From assembly GCA_944359595.1 (NCBI GenBank), contig CALVSV010000006.1:1-7184 (forward strand): a DNA stretch of 7,184 bases, read 5' to 3'. A model generated the notes under the pieces. That model was not told where the DNA came from, made no database searches, and saw only the letters and a program-made list of their open reading frames with translations. Numbering within the stretch: the first letter of the stretch is position 1; each line of letters opens with the position of its first letter. This document shows positions 1-6,984 of this stretch, piece after piece. The position numbers and the translations under genes were made by a program. The DNA is from an uncultured Bacilli bacterium. Lineage in GTDB: Bacteria > Bacillota_I > Bacilli_A > RF39 > UBA660.

Positions 1-125
1 ATGTGTTATATGAATTATTTTATGATAAAAATAATGAGTTTAATAATGTATATGAAGAGATACAAAAAACACCATTTAAACAATTAAATAATACATGTAA
101 GCAACTTATAAAGACTTTAAAATGA
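1..125 (+). CDS. C-terminal fragment of an unidentified gene cut by the window edge
   Basis: Reading from base 3, 40 codons stay open to a TGA stop at 123-125; bases 1-2 belong to the preceding codon. The peptide starts VLYELFYDKNNEF and ends CKQLIKTLK. It is lysine- and asparagine-rich and probably helical, with codon choice like the neighbouring genes. I do not recognise the family and 40 residues are too few to infer a job. The ATG-initiated reading in frame 1 from base 1 is shorter and looks like a shadow. The promoter of the next gene begins nine bases after the stop, and I see no hairpin terminator between them, so read-through into the next gene is possible. The main doubt is that an open frame this short can occur by chance in AT-rich DNA. 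Confidence 0.5.
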   Translation, partial: VLYELFYDKNNEFNNVYEEIQKTPFKQLNNTCKQLIKTLK

Positions 126-133
126 CACTAAAT

Positions 134-162
134 TTGACATAATCAAGAAAATGTGCTATAAT
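134..162 (+). promoter_or_regulatory. Sigma-A type promoter for the 202-residue gene
   Basis: The -35 is a perfect TTGACA at 134-139 and the -10 a perfect TATAAT at 157-162. The spacer is 17 bp, and an extended -10 TG lies at 154-155. Transcription should start near 169, giving a leader of about 30 nt. This is the best consensus match in the window and suggests strong constitutive expression. No operator-like repeat is visible around it. Confidence 0.9.
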
Positions 163-197
163 GGGTGTGTTCTTTTTGAACTAAGGGGGTTAATAAG

Positions 198-806
198 ATG
201 GAAAAAGTCAAATTTGCATTATTACATTATGGTAATTGTTTTAGTGAATTACAATATGTAGAAAAAGAATTAGCATTAAAAGATTTAGAAATTGTTAATA
301 TTAAAACTATTAATGCTAAAGTTATATCAAAGGAAAACTTTAACGAAATTATTACTAGATTAAAAAGATATGTTAAAGGTGAAAACATTACAACTACTAT
401 ATATATAGATAACAAAGGATTAAACGATATTGAAGGGTATTATGCAAGCAAACTGATTGCTGGCGATAGAACAATAATTGGTATCGATTCATTAGATAAA
501 GTGTATAGTAAAAGAAGTAATTATAGATCACTTTTAAAAAATGCTAAAGAAAAAAATGAAAGTAATATTTCATCGTTTTGTGAACAAACAAAAATATCAT
601 CTGATTTATTTGTTAGTACTTTAAAATCAAGAATGGAAGATTATAAAGCATTAATGATACAATACTATAAGTTAATGTCAAGTAACAATTTAAGTGATGA
701 AGAATATAATAAACTTGTAGAGATGATTCCTACACTAAAAACAATGTTTTATCCTGAAGTAAAAATATATAAAAAAGATTTATTTAATGGCGCAAAAAAA
801 AGATAA
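198..806 (+). CDS. Uncharacterised 202-residue cytoplasmic protein
   Basis: I do not recognise this protein. The start ATG at 198 follows a strong Shine-Dalgarno site, AAGGGGG at 183-189, at normal spacing, so the start is secure. Residues 1-95 alternate likely beta strands (KVKFALLHYG near 4-13, TTTIYIDNKG near 65-74, RTIIGIDSL near 91-99) with helices, which suggests an alpha/beta domain. Residues 105-180 look mostly helical and charged, and the C-terminus is basic, ending GAKKR. No signal peptide, membrane segment, Walker motif or metal-binding cysteine cluster is visible. It is transcribed alone, between a consensus promoter and a terminator overlapping its stop, so its neighbours say little about function. 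Base composition matches the flanking genes, giving no sign of recent transfer. The coding call is firm; the function is unknown. Confidence 0.85.
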   Translation: MEKVKFALLHYGNCFSELQYVEKELALKDLEIVNIKTINAKVISKENFNEIITRLKRYVKGENITTTIYIDNKGLNDIEGYYASKLIAGDRTIIGIDSLDKVYSKRSNYRSLLKNAKEKNESNISSFCEQTKISSDLFVSTLKSRMEDYKALMIQYYKLMSSNNLSDEEYNKLVEMIPTLKTMFYPEVKIYKKDLFNGAKKR

Positions 807-825
807 GATACTTTATCTTTTTTTC
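794..825 (+). terminator. Rho-independent terminator overlapping the stop codon
   Basis: An A-run (794-801) and GATAAG (802-807) pair with TTTATC (812-817) and a T-run (818-824) around a 4-nt loop, with one G-T wobble. The stem contains the TAA stop at 804-806. The A/T-rich flanks could extend the stem and supply the U-tract. GC content of the stem is low, so strength is uncertain. Confidence 0.75.
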
Positions 826-865
826 ATTTTATATAAATTAATGTATATATTATAATAGATATTAA

Positions 866-894
866 TTTACAAGTTAATTTATAAATGATATAAT
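866..894 (+). promoter_or_regulatory. Promoter of the murG-murB-divIB operon
   Basis: The -35 is TTTACA at 866-871 (five of six consensus bases) and the -10 a perfect TATAAT at 889-894. The spacer is 17 bp, with an extended -10 TG at 886-887. Transcription would start near 901, just upstream of the murG ribosome binding site. A second TATAAT at 851-856 could be an alternative start but has a poorer -35. Confidence 0.8.
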
Positions 895-927
895 ATTGTT
901 GAATTTACATGGAAAGGTATATGTGAT

Positions 928-2028
928 ATGAGAGCAATTGTTTGTGGTGGTGGAACAGGTGGACATATTTATCCTGCTTTAGCTATTATTAATATAATTA
1001 GAGAAAAAGAGCCAAATAGTGAATTTTTATATATTGGTACCCATAATAGAATGGAAAAAGATATAGTGCCAAAATATGATATAAGTTATATGCCTCTAGA
1101 GATGTATGGATTAAAAAGAAGTTTAAGTCCTCAAAATATAAAAACTGTACTTTGTTATTTTAAAGCTATTAAAAAATGTAAAAGGGTTATAAAAGATTTT
1201 GATCCGGATATTGTTATTGGAGTAGGAGGATATATAACTGATCCAGTTATTATGTGCGCTAAAAAACTGGGATACAAAACTTTTATTCATGAACAAAATA
1301 GTATTCCAGGATTATCTAATAGACATCTAATTAAATATGCAGATAAGATGGCTATATCTTTTGAAGGTTCTAAAAAATATTTTAAAAGTACAGATAAATT
1401 AGTATACACTGGAAATCCATGCGGAGATAATGCACTAAAAGCTAAAAAAGCAAACAAGGAAGATTTTGGTTTAAATAAGAATAAAAAATTAGTACTTATT
1501 GTAATGGGATCTCTTGGATCACTTAAAATAAATGAAATTATATCAACTATGTTACCAATGTTTAATGGTCATGATTATGAAGTATTATTTGTAACTGGGA
1601 AAACATATTATGAAGAAATGAAAAAAGTAAAGGTTCCTAATAATGTTAAAATAGTTGGATATATCGACAATTTAGCAGGAGTGATGAAAGTTACCGATAT
1701 TATGGTATCACGTGCTGGAGCATCTACTATATCTGAAATAGTTGCTTTAAAAGTTCCTACAATATTTATACCTAGTCCATATGTTACTAATAATCATCAA
1801 TATATTAATGCGATGGATTTAGTTGATAATAATGCAGCGCTATTAATAGAAGAAAAAGATTTAAAAGGTGATATATTAGTAAGAACAATTGATTCATTAT
1901 TTAAGGATAAAATAAAATATAATACTATTAAAGAAAATATTAGTAATATGGGAATTAAAAATAGTTCATTAAAAATATATAGTGAAATAAAAAAAATAAT
2001 AGGTGATAAAAATGGGAGAAGTAATTAA
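928..2028 (+). CDS. murG: MurG, UDP-GlcNAc:lipid I GlcNAc transferase
   Basis: MurG transfers GlcNAc from UDP-GlcNAc onto lipid I at the inner face of the membrane, making lipid II, the peptidoglycan precursor. The 366 residues match the usual family length of about 355-370. The N-terminal acceptor domain carries the first glycine loop, GGGTGGHIYPALA (7-19), then GVGGYITDP (98-106) and HEQNSIPGLSNR (121-132). The C-terminal donor domain carries the third glycine loop as MGSLGS (193-198), SRAGASTISE (261-270), whose Glu is expected to contact the sugar nucleotide, and NNHQYINA (288-295). The loop is usually GGSxGA, so a Met replaces the first Gly and a Ser the Ala. The ATG at 928 follows GGAAAGG (911-917), and the start just before the first glycine loop is typical. 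It is the first gene of an operon and overlaps murB by 17 bp. Confidence 0.97.
   Translation: MRAIVCGGGTGGHIYPALAIINIIREKEPNSEFLYIGTHNRMEKDIVPKYDISYMPLEMYGLKRSLSPQNIKTVLCYFKAIKKCKRVIKDFDPDIVIGVGGYITDPVIMCAKKLGYKTFIHEQNSIPGLSNRHLIKYADKMAISFEGSKKYFKSTDKLVYTGNPCGDNALKAKKANKEDFGLNKNKKLVLIVMGSLGSLKINEIISTMLPMFNGHDYEVLFVTGKTYYEEMKKVKVPNNVKIVGYIDNLAGVMKVTDIMVSRAGASTISEIVALKVPTIFIPSPYVTNNHQYINAMDLVDNNAALLIEEKDLKGDILVRTIDSLFKDKIKYNTIKENISNMGIKNSSLKIYSEIKKIIGDKNGRSN
2001..2006 (+). promoter_or_regulatory. Ribosome binding site that fixes the murB start
   Basis: AGGTGA lies inside the 3' end of murG and ends 5 nt before the ATG at 2012. An in-frame GTG at 2003 would add three residues but falls inside this site and has only A-rich sequence upstream of it. 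The ATG at 2012 is therefore the better start. Confidence 0.75.
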
Positions 2029-2917
2029 GTTACTAAAGAAAGAAAAGATCGGTAAAATATTGTTAAATGAGTCTATAAAAAAATATAATACGTATAAAAT
2101 TGGCGGGATAGCTCGTATTGTAGTATTTCCAAAAAATACGGATAAACTCATTAAAACAATAAAAATATTAAATGATACAAAAACAAAATATAAAATTATT
2201 GGTAAGGGTTCAAATTTGATTTTTTCTGATAAAGATTATGATGGTTGCTTAATAAAGTTAGATGAATTTAACAATTTAGAAATAGATGATACGATTGTAA
2301 AGGTAGGAGCAGGGTATTCACTTATGAAGCTTGCTAACGAGGTTACAAAAAAGGGATTGTCTGGTTTAGAGTTCGCAACTGGTATACCAGGTAGTGTAGG
2401 TGGAGCAGTGTTTATGAATGCTGGTGCTTATAAATCTGATATGGGATATGTAGTTAGTGAAGTTAAATTACTAGATGATAAATTAAAAGTAATTACTATG
2501 TATAATAGTGAATTAGATTTTCATTATAGAACATCATTTTTACAAAAGCATCCTAAATATATATGCTTAGAAGTTACAATGGTATTACAACCAGGTGATA
2601 AAAAAGAAATGCTAGAAATTATTGATGATAGAAGAAGGAGAAGATTATTAACACAACCACTAGAATATCCATCAGCAGGTAGTGTTTTTAGAAATCCTAT
2701 TGATGTTCCAGCAGGAAAATTAATAGAGGATGCAGGTTTAAAAGGAAAAACTATTGGAGGTGCGATGGTATCTAGGAAACATGCAAATTTTATTATAAAT
2801 TATAATAATGCATCAAGTAATGATATATATAATTTAATTAATTTAGTAAAAAATGAAATATATAAAAAAGATAAAATAAAACTTAAAGAAGAACAAGAAT
2901 TTGTGAATTGGGAATAA
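2012..2917 (+). CDS. murB: MurB, UDP-N-acetylenolpyruvoylglucosamine reductase (type II)
   Basis: MurB is a cytoplasmic FAD enzyme that reduces UDP-GlcNAc-enolpyruvate to UDP-MurNAc with NADPH, the second committed step of peptidoglycan synthesis. The 301 residues fit the shorter Gram-positive type II form. FAD-binding elements are NTYKIGG (26-32), GKGSNLIF (64-71) and GLEFATGIPGSVGGAVFMNAG (118-138). YRTSF (172-176) supplies the substrate-site Arg, and PSAGSVFRNP (220-229) carries the proton-donor Ser at 224. AGLKGKTIGGAMVSRKHANF (241-260) is the usual C-terminal signature. The catalytic Glu is probably 294 in LKEEQEFVNW, a variant of the more common LxxEV pattern. It starts inside murG and ends 1 bp before divIB, so translation is probably coupled on both sides. 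No separate promoter is visible. Confidence 0.97.
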   Translation: MGEVIKLLKKEKIGKILLNESIKKYNTYKIGGIARIVVFPKNTDKLIKTIKILNDTKTKYKIIGKGSNLIFSDKDYDGCLIKLDEFNNLEIDDTIVKVGAGYSLMKLANEVTKKGLSGLEFATGIPGSVGGAVFMNAGAYKSDMGYVVSEVKLLDDKLKVITMYNSELDFHYRTSFLQKHPKYICLEVTMVLQPGDKKEMLEIIDDRRRRRLLTQPLEYPSAGSVFRNPIDVPAGKLIEDAGLKGKTIGGAMVSRKHANFIINYNNASSNDIYNLINLVKNEIYKKDKIKLKEEQEFVNWE

Positions 2918-2918
2918 T

Positions 2919-3608
2919 ATGGCAGTAGTTAAAAAGAAAAAATTAAAAGTTAAAAATATAGTTATATTTTTAATTTTAATTTTTGGTATAACTTTATTAT
3001 CTTTTATTTTATATTATTTTGTTATTAATACTAATATTAAAAATATATATATTAATGGAAATACTTATGTTAAAGATATAGAAATAATGAGAAGAGCTAA
3101 TATTGTTGATTATCCTAAGATGCTTGATATATCTACATCTAATATGGAAAATGAAATAAAAAAAATAGATATTATTAAAGATGTTAATATAAAGAAGGGA
3201 TTATTTGGTAAACTCACTATTAATATAGAAGAATATAAACCATTGTTTTATAATGGGAATACTCAAAAAATTATATTAAGTAATAATAAAGAAATAGAAA
3301 ATAATATAACAGTAAGCTTGCCAATACTTAATATGGAAGGTTTATCTGATAAAATATTGAATAAATTAATACTTAAGTTTAGTGAGGTTAATGATGAAAT
3401 AAAACTTAGAATTTCAGAAATAAAATATGCTCCAAATAATGTTGATAACGAACGATTTTTATGTATAATGAATGATGGTAATTATGTATATATTACACTA
3501 GTTAAAATAGAAGAAATAAATTATTATTTAAAAATATTACCAACATTAGAAAATAAAAAGGGTGTATTAAATCTTGATTATGGTAACAATTTTGAAATTT
3601 TAGAATAA
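2919..3608 (+). CDS. divIB: Cell-division protein DivIB/FtsQ
   Basis: DivIB (FtsQ) is a bitopic membrane protein of the divisome that binds FtsL/DivIC and FtsB-like partners and helps activate septal wall synthesis. Residues 1-12 form a lysine-rich cytoplasmic tail, 13-36 a hydrophobic transmembrane helix, and 38-105 a POTRA domain beginning IKNIYINGNTYVKDIEI. Residues 106-229 are the beta domain, ending with the family-like GVLNLDYGNNFEIL (215-228). At 229 residues it is shorter than Bacillus DivIB (about 260), mainly through short cytoplasmic and C-terminal tails. The ATG lies 1 bp after the murB stop with only a weak GGGA behind it, so translation probably depends on ribosomes leaving murB. 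It is the last gene of the operon, followed at once by a terminator. ftsA and ftsZ, which commonly follow, are absent here. Confidence 0.9.
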   Translation: MAVVKKKKLKVKNIVIFLILIFGITLLSFILYYFVINTNIKNIYINGNTYVKDIEIMRRANIVDYPKMLDISTSNMENEIKKIDIIKDVNIKKGLFGKLTINIEEYKPLFYNGNTQKIILSNNKEIENNITVSLPILNMEGLSDKILNKLILKFSEVNDEIKLRISEIKYAPNNVDNERFLCIMNDGNYVYITLVKIEEINYYLKILPTLENKKGVLNLDYGNNFEILE

Positions 3609-3632
3609 TATAGCTATAATAGCTATATTTTT
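3607..3632 (+). terminator. Terminator of the murG-murB-divIB operon
   Basis: A perfect 10-bp inverted repeat (3607-3616 with 3620-3629) with a 3-nt loop runs into five T's (3628-3632). It starts within the last codon positions of divIB. Only four of the twenty stem bases are G or C, so termination may be partial. Confidence 0.75.
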
Positions 3633-3644
3633 ACTTGAAAATTA

Positions 3645-3673
3645 AAGACATTTTTAAAAAAATTTGATACAAT
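3645..3673 (+). promoter_or_regulatory. Probable parE promoter
   Basis: The -10 is TACAAT at 3668-3673 (five of six consensus bases), with an extended TG at 3665-3666. AAGACA at 3645-3650 is a partial -35 at a 17-bp spacing. The layout matches the two stronger promoters upstream. The parE ribosome binding site AAGGA follows at 3690-3694. Confidence 0.6.
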
Positions 3674-3703
3674 TAATTAATAAAGATTGAAGGACGTGAT
3701 ATT

Positions 3704-5602
3704 ATGGCATATAATGAAAAATCTATTAAAATTTTAGAAGGACTAGAAGCTGTTAGAAAAAGACCTGGTATGTATATTGGGTCAACTGATAAAAGAGGAC
3801 TTCATCATCTTATTTGGGAAATAGTTGATAATGGTGTTGATGAATGCATAAATGGATATGGTTCATATTTAAAAATAACATTAAACAAAGATGGTAGTGT
3901 ATCTGTTACAGATGAAGGAAGAGGGTTACCTACCGGAATGCATGAATCTGGTAAATCTACTCCAGAAGTAATATATACTGTATTACATGCAGGCGGTAAA
4001 TTTGAAGAGGGTGGATATAAAGTTTCTGGTGGTTTACACGGTGTTGGTGCAAGTGTTGTTAATGCACTATCTGAATGGTTAGAAGTTTATACAAGACGTG
4101 ATGGGGAAGAATACTATATTAGATTTGAAAATGGTGGACACACAAAAATTCCACTAAAAAAGATTGGAAAAACAAAAAAAAATGGTACAACTGTTACGTT
4201 TATGCCAGATAGTTCAATATTTCAGACTACTAAGTTTTCGTTTTCTACTGTATGTGAAAGGATGCAAGAATCTGCTTTCTTAATAAAAGGACTTACTATT
4301 GATGTAATTGACGAAGAAGACGAAAAGCAAGAAAGATTTTATTATGAAAAAGGATTAGAAGCTTTTGTTGAATATTTAGATGAAAACAAAAAATGTATAA
4401 ATGATGTATTTAGTTTTTCAAATGTTAAAGATAAGATAGAAGTAGATGTTGCACTTCAATATACAGATGCATATAGCGAAAATATTGTATCGTTTGTAAA
4501 TAATGTTAAAACTTGTGATGGTGGTACACATGAAGTTGGGTTTAAAACTGCATTAACAAAAATATTTAATGAATATGCAAGAAGTAATAATCTACTTAAG
4601 AATAAAGATTCAAATTTTGATGGTAGTGATGTAAGAGAAGGTCTAACTGCAATTATATCTTTAAAAATACCAGAAACTTTATTACAATTTGAAGGACAAA
4701 CAAAAGGGAAATTAGGTACTCCATTAGCTCGTACAGTAGTTGAATCTATAGTTTATGAACAAATGAAATTTTATTTAGAAGAAAATAAAGAAATAGCAAC
4801 AAAAATAGTTGGAAAGTCTATAAATAGTAAACAAGCAAGGGAAGCAGCGCGACGCGCAAGAGATGAAGCAAGAAAAGGAAAAGGAAACAAAAAAGAAAGA
4901 ATACTAAGTGGTAAGCTTACTCCTGCTCAAGCTAAGAATCCCAAAAAAAACGAACTATTTTTAGTCGAAGGTGATAGTGCGGGTGGAAGCGCTAAACAAG
5001 GAAGAGATAGAAAATTTCAAGCGATACTACCTTTACGAGGAAAAGTTATTAATGCTGAAAAAACAAGAGCTGAAGAAATTTTTAAAAATGAAGAAATTGG
5101 CACTATAATAACAACTATAGGTGCTGGTGTAGGACATGACTTTGATATAAAAGACAGTAATTATGATAAGGTAATAATTATGACTGACGCAGATGATGAT
5201 GGCGCACATATTCAAATACTTTTACTTACATTTTTCTATAGATTTATGCGTCCATTGATTGAAGAAGGTCATCTTTACATAGCTATGCCTCCACTTTATA
5301 AGTTAAGCAATGGTAAAAATATACAATATGCATGGACAGATGAAGAAAGAATGGAAATAATTAGGAATAGCAAAGTTAAACTTGAAACTCAAAGATATAA
5401 AGGGTTGGGTGAAATGAATGCTGATCAACTATGGGAAACAACAATGGATCCAGACACCCGAAGCTTAATTCAAATTAAAATAGATGATGCTGCACTTGCA
5501 GAAAAGCGTGTCAATGTTTTAATGGGAGATAAAGTTGAACCACGAAAAGAATGGATTGAAGAAAACATAGAATTTACTATGGAAGATAGTTATGCGATAT
5601 AA
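3704..5602 (+). CDS. parE: ParE, DNA topoisomerase IV subunit B
   Basis: ParE is the ATPase subunit of topoisomerase IV, which with ParC separates linked daughter chromosomes. The 632 residues match the family. The GHKL ATPase domain has Glu39 and Asn43 in WEIVDNGVDE, Asp70 in VTDEGRG, and the ATP lid GGYKVSGGLHGVGASVVNAL (103-122). The transducer domain carries the ATP-contacting Lys in QTKGKLGT (332-339). The TOPRIM domain has EGDSAGGSAKQGRDR (422-436) and the metal-binding acidic motif TDADDDGAH (494-502), followed by QRYKGLGEMNADQLW (563-577). I chose ParE over GyrB because GKVINAEK, NYDKVIIMTDADDDGAHIQ and the C-terminal MGDKVEPRKEWIE resemble Bacillus ParE, where GyrB usually has GKILNVEK and DGAHIRTLL. 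The ATG at 3704 follows AAGGA. No parC follows; a terminator and a convergent gene do. Confidence 0.93.
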   Translation: MAYNEKSIKILEGLEAVRKRPGMYIGSTDKRGLHHLIWEIVDNGVDECINGYGSYLKITLNKDGSVSVTDEGRGLPTGMHESGKSTPEVIYTVLHAGGKFEEGGYKVSGGLHGVGASVVNALSEWLEVYTRRDGEEYYIRFENGGHTKIPLKKIGKTKKNGTTVTFMPDSSIFQTTKFSFSTVCERMQESAFLIKGLTIDVIDEEDEKQERFYYEKGLEAFVEYLDENKKCINDVFSFSNVKDKIEVDVALQYTDAYSENIVSFVNNVKTCDGGTHEVGFKTALTKIFNEYARSNNLLKNKDSNFDGSDVREGLTAIISLKIPETLLQFEGQTKGKLGTPLARTVVESIVYEQMKFYLEENKEIATKIVGKSINSKQAREAARRARDEARKGKGNKKERILSGKLTPAQAKNPKKNELFLVEGDSAGGSAKQGRDRKFQAILPLRGKVINAEKTRAEEIFKNEEIGTIITTIGAGVGHDFDIKDSNYDKVIIMTDADDDGAHIQILLLTFFYRFMRPLIEEGHLYIAMPPLYKLSNGKNIQYAWTDEERMEIIRNSKVKLETQRYKGLGEMNADQLWETTMDPDTRSLIQIKIDDAALAEKRVNVLMGDKVEPRKEWIEENIEFTMEDSYAI

Positions 5603-5605
5603 TTT

Positions 5606-5639
5606 AAAAATACTAGATGATTTTTTCTAGTATTTTTTT
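5606..5639. terminator. Terminator between convergent parE and ATPase genes, possibly bidirectional
   Basis: A perfect 12-bp inverted repeat (5606-5617 with 5626-5637) encloses an 8-nt loop. On the plus strand it is followed by T's to 5639, making a normal terminator for parE. On the minus strand the distal arm ends in five T's, so it could also stop transcripts of the ATPase gene, whose stop codon is at 5661-5663. Confidence 0.85.
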
Positions 5640-5660
5640 ATTAGATATAAAGTTAATTAT

Positions 5661-6902
5661 TTATAATTCCAAACTATTAGGATTTAATAAAAATTCATAA
5701 ATCCCCATAATTACAATACCTTCTTCACTTCTCCATAATTTTATATTATCTTTAACAACGATTATTTTTTTAAAACTATCACCTATACTATTTAAAGACT
5801 TAGATTCCTGAACCGTTTTTTCCATAGTATCTAAATTAAGTGCGGATTGTATATAATATCTTTTGTTCCCTAAATTACAAACAAAATCAACTTCTAATTG
5901 TTTTCTAGTATTATTTTCTCTTATCTCAACAACACCAACATCAACGTTATATCCTCTTATTAACAATTCATTATATATTATGTTTTCCATTAAATGATTT
6001 TCTTCTTGTTGTCTAAAGTTTAATCTAGCATTACGAAGTCCTATATCAGTAAAATAATATTTTTGAGGAGTTTTTATATACTTTTTTCCTTTTATATCAT
6101 ATCTATTTGACTTATTTACAATAAAAGAGTCTTCAATATTTTTAATATATGAATTAATTGTGTTTAAAGACAATCCCTTTTCACCATTACTTTTAAACGT
6201 ATCAAATAATTTTTGAGGATTAGTTAAAGAACCAACTGAAGATGCTAACATATTTATAATATCATCTAAAACATCAACTCTTTGAATATTATTTCTCTCG
6301 ACAATATCCCTTATATAAGTTTGTTCAAAAAGTTCCTTTAAATATTGTGATTTTTCTTCATCCGTTTTTTTTGATAAAATTAGTGGCATACCACCATATG
6401 TAACATATTCATTCCAAGCATCATATTTATCTTTATTATATGCTTGAAAAAATTCTGAAAATGAAAATGGATAAACTCTAACTTGATCTCCTCTGCCTCT
6501 AAATTCTGTAATAATATCCGAAGATAAAAATTTTGAATTACTACCAGTAACATATACATCAATATTTTTTTCATATAATAATCCGTTTAAAATATATTCA
6601 AATTCATCTACAAGTTGAATTTCATCAAGTATTACATAGTACATATTTGAATCTTTAATTTTAGAATGTATATATTCGTCTAGTATTTTTGGGTCATGAT
6701 ATTTTTTATTTTTTTCTCTATCTAATTCAAGTTTTATAATATGATCTTCTTTTACACCTGTTTTTTTTAAATAATCTATAAATAATGGGTCAAGTAAATA
6801 GGATTTTCCACACCTCCTAATTCCAGTTATAATTTTAATTAATCCATTATCTCTTCTACTAATTAATTTGTTTAAATATATATTTCTTTCTATTTTTTTC
6901 AT
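5661..6902 (-). CDS. AAA_14/DUF4143 family ATPase
   Basis: This family of P-loop ATPases is common and often multicopy in anaerobe genomes; its biological role is not established. The 413 residues carry Walker A GIRRCGKS (27-34), Walker B YVILDEIQ (89-96, with Asp93 and Glu94), a sensor-1-like VYVTGSNS (117-124), EFRGRG (133-138) and PFSFSEF (145-151). A middle region (about 190-290) is probably helical and winged-helix-like. The C-terminal DUF4143 part resembles a PD-(D/E)XK nuclease: Glu306 in MENIIYNEL, then EVDF (337-340) and YYIQSAL (349-355), where Gln sits in place of the catalytic Lys. That suggests nuclease activity is absent or altered. I start at 6902 because GGAGG (6908-6912) sits 5 nt upstream; the longer frame from 6938 would place this site inside the gene. 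It faces parE and is separate from the plus-strand genes. Confidence 0.9.
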   Translation of the reverse strand: MKKIERNIYLNKLISRRDNGLIKIITGIRRCGKSYLLDPLFIDYLKKTGVKEDHIIKLELDREKNKKYHDPKILDEYIHSKIKDSNMYYVILDEIQLVDEFEYILNGLLYEKNIDVYVTGSNSKFLSSDIITEFRGRGDQVRVYPFSFSEFFQAYNKDKYDAWNEYVTYGGMPLILSKKTDEEKSQYLKELFEQTYIRDIVERNNIQRVDVLDDIINMLASSVGSLTNPQKLFDTFKSNGEKGLSLNTINSYIKNIEDSFIVNKSNRYDIKGKKYIKTPQKYYFTDIGLRNARLNFRQQEENHLMENIIYNELLIRGYNVDVGVVEIRENNTRKQLEVDFVCNLGNKRYYIQSALNLDTMEKTVQESKSLNSIGDSFKKIIVVKDNIKLWRSEEGIVIMGIYEFLLNPNSLEL

Positions 6903-6907
6903 TGTAA

Positions 6908-6912
6908 CCTCC
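6908..6912 (-). promoter_or_regulatory. Ribosome binding site that fixes the ATPase start
   Basis: On the minus strand GGAGG is followed by TTACA and then ATG, an ideal arrangement. It rules out the in-frame upstream ATG at 6938, which has only an A-run before it, and leaves the protein starting MKKIERN, as is usual for the family. Confidence 0.85.
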
Positions 6913-6920
6913 ATAAATTG

Positions 6921-6942
6921 TTTTGCCATGTAAGGCATTTTT
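6921..6942. repeat. 22-bp repeat element, copy 1 (between ATPase promoter and start)
   Basis: On the plus strand the element begins TTTTG and ends GGCATTTTT. It matches copy 2 (6997-7018) at 18 of 22 positions. Copy 1 is also a small palindrome, TGCC and GGCA around 6 nt, so it could form a hairpin in the ATPase mRNA leader or bind a dimeric repressor. Confidence 0.5.
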
Positions 6943-6952
6943 TTTTAATAAT

Positions 6953-6958
6953 ATTATA
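6953..6958 (-). promoter_or_regulatory. Possible -10 of the ATPase promoter
   Basis: A perfect TATAAT is read on the minus strand 51 bp upstream of the ATPase ATG. At a 17-bp spacing the -35 would be ATGATT (6976-6981), sharing only the TGA core with consensus, and there is no extended TG. Such a promoter would be weak or need an activator. AT-rich DNA produces TATAAT by chance. Confidence 0.4.
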
Positions 6959-6984
6959 ATATAGATAAAAAAATAAATCATGAA

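Noticed and set aside
227..415. Minus-strand open frame of 62 codons inside the 202-residue gene
   Set aside because: It is antisense to a gene with a strong promoter and ribosome binding site, and its hydrophobic product is the usual shadow of AT-rich coding DNA.
828..856. Second promoter upstream of murG (TTTATA with TATAAT, 17-bp spacer)
   Set aside because: The -35 is only four of six and there is no extended TG; such matches are frequent by chance here. The promoter at 866-894 is better placed and stronger.
862..880. Direct repeat TTAATTT overlapping the murG promoter -35 as an operator
   Set aside because: Seven-base A/T repeats are expected by chance in this composition and nothing else supports a binding site.
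2003..2011. GTG at 2003 as the murB start
   Set aside because: It lies inside the AGGTGA ribosome binding site of the ATG at 2012 and has no such site of its own.
1969..2151. Minus-strand open frame of 60 codons across the murG/murB junction
   Set aside because: It overlaps two well-identified genes on the other strand, has no ribosome binding site, and is rich in Phe and Ile as expected from antisense A-rich codons.
5033..5215. Minus-strand open frame of 60 codons inside parE
   Set aside because: It lies entirely antisense to the conserved TOPRIM region of parE.
6380..6574. Second minus-strand open frame inside the ATPase gene
   Set aside because: It is out of frame with the ATPase, whose motifs continue unbroken through this stretch.
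6903..6938. Twelve-residue N-terminal extension of the ATPase from the ATG at 6938
   Set aside because: The extension would cover an ideal ribosome binding site, is preceded only by an A-run, and is not typical of the family.
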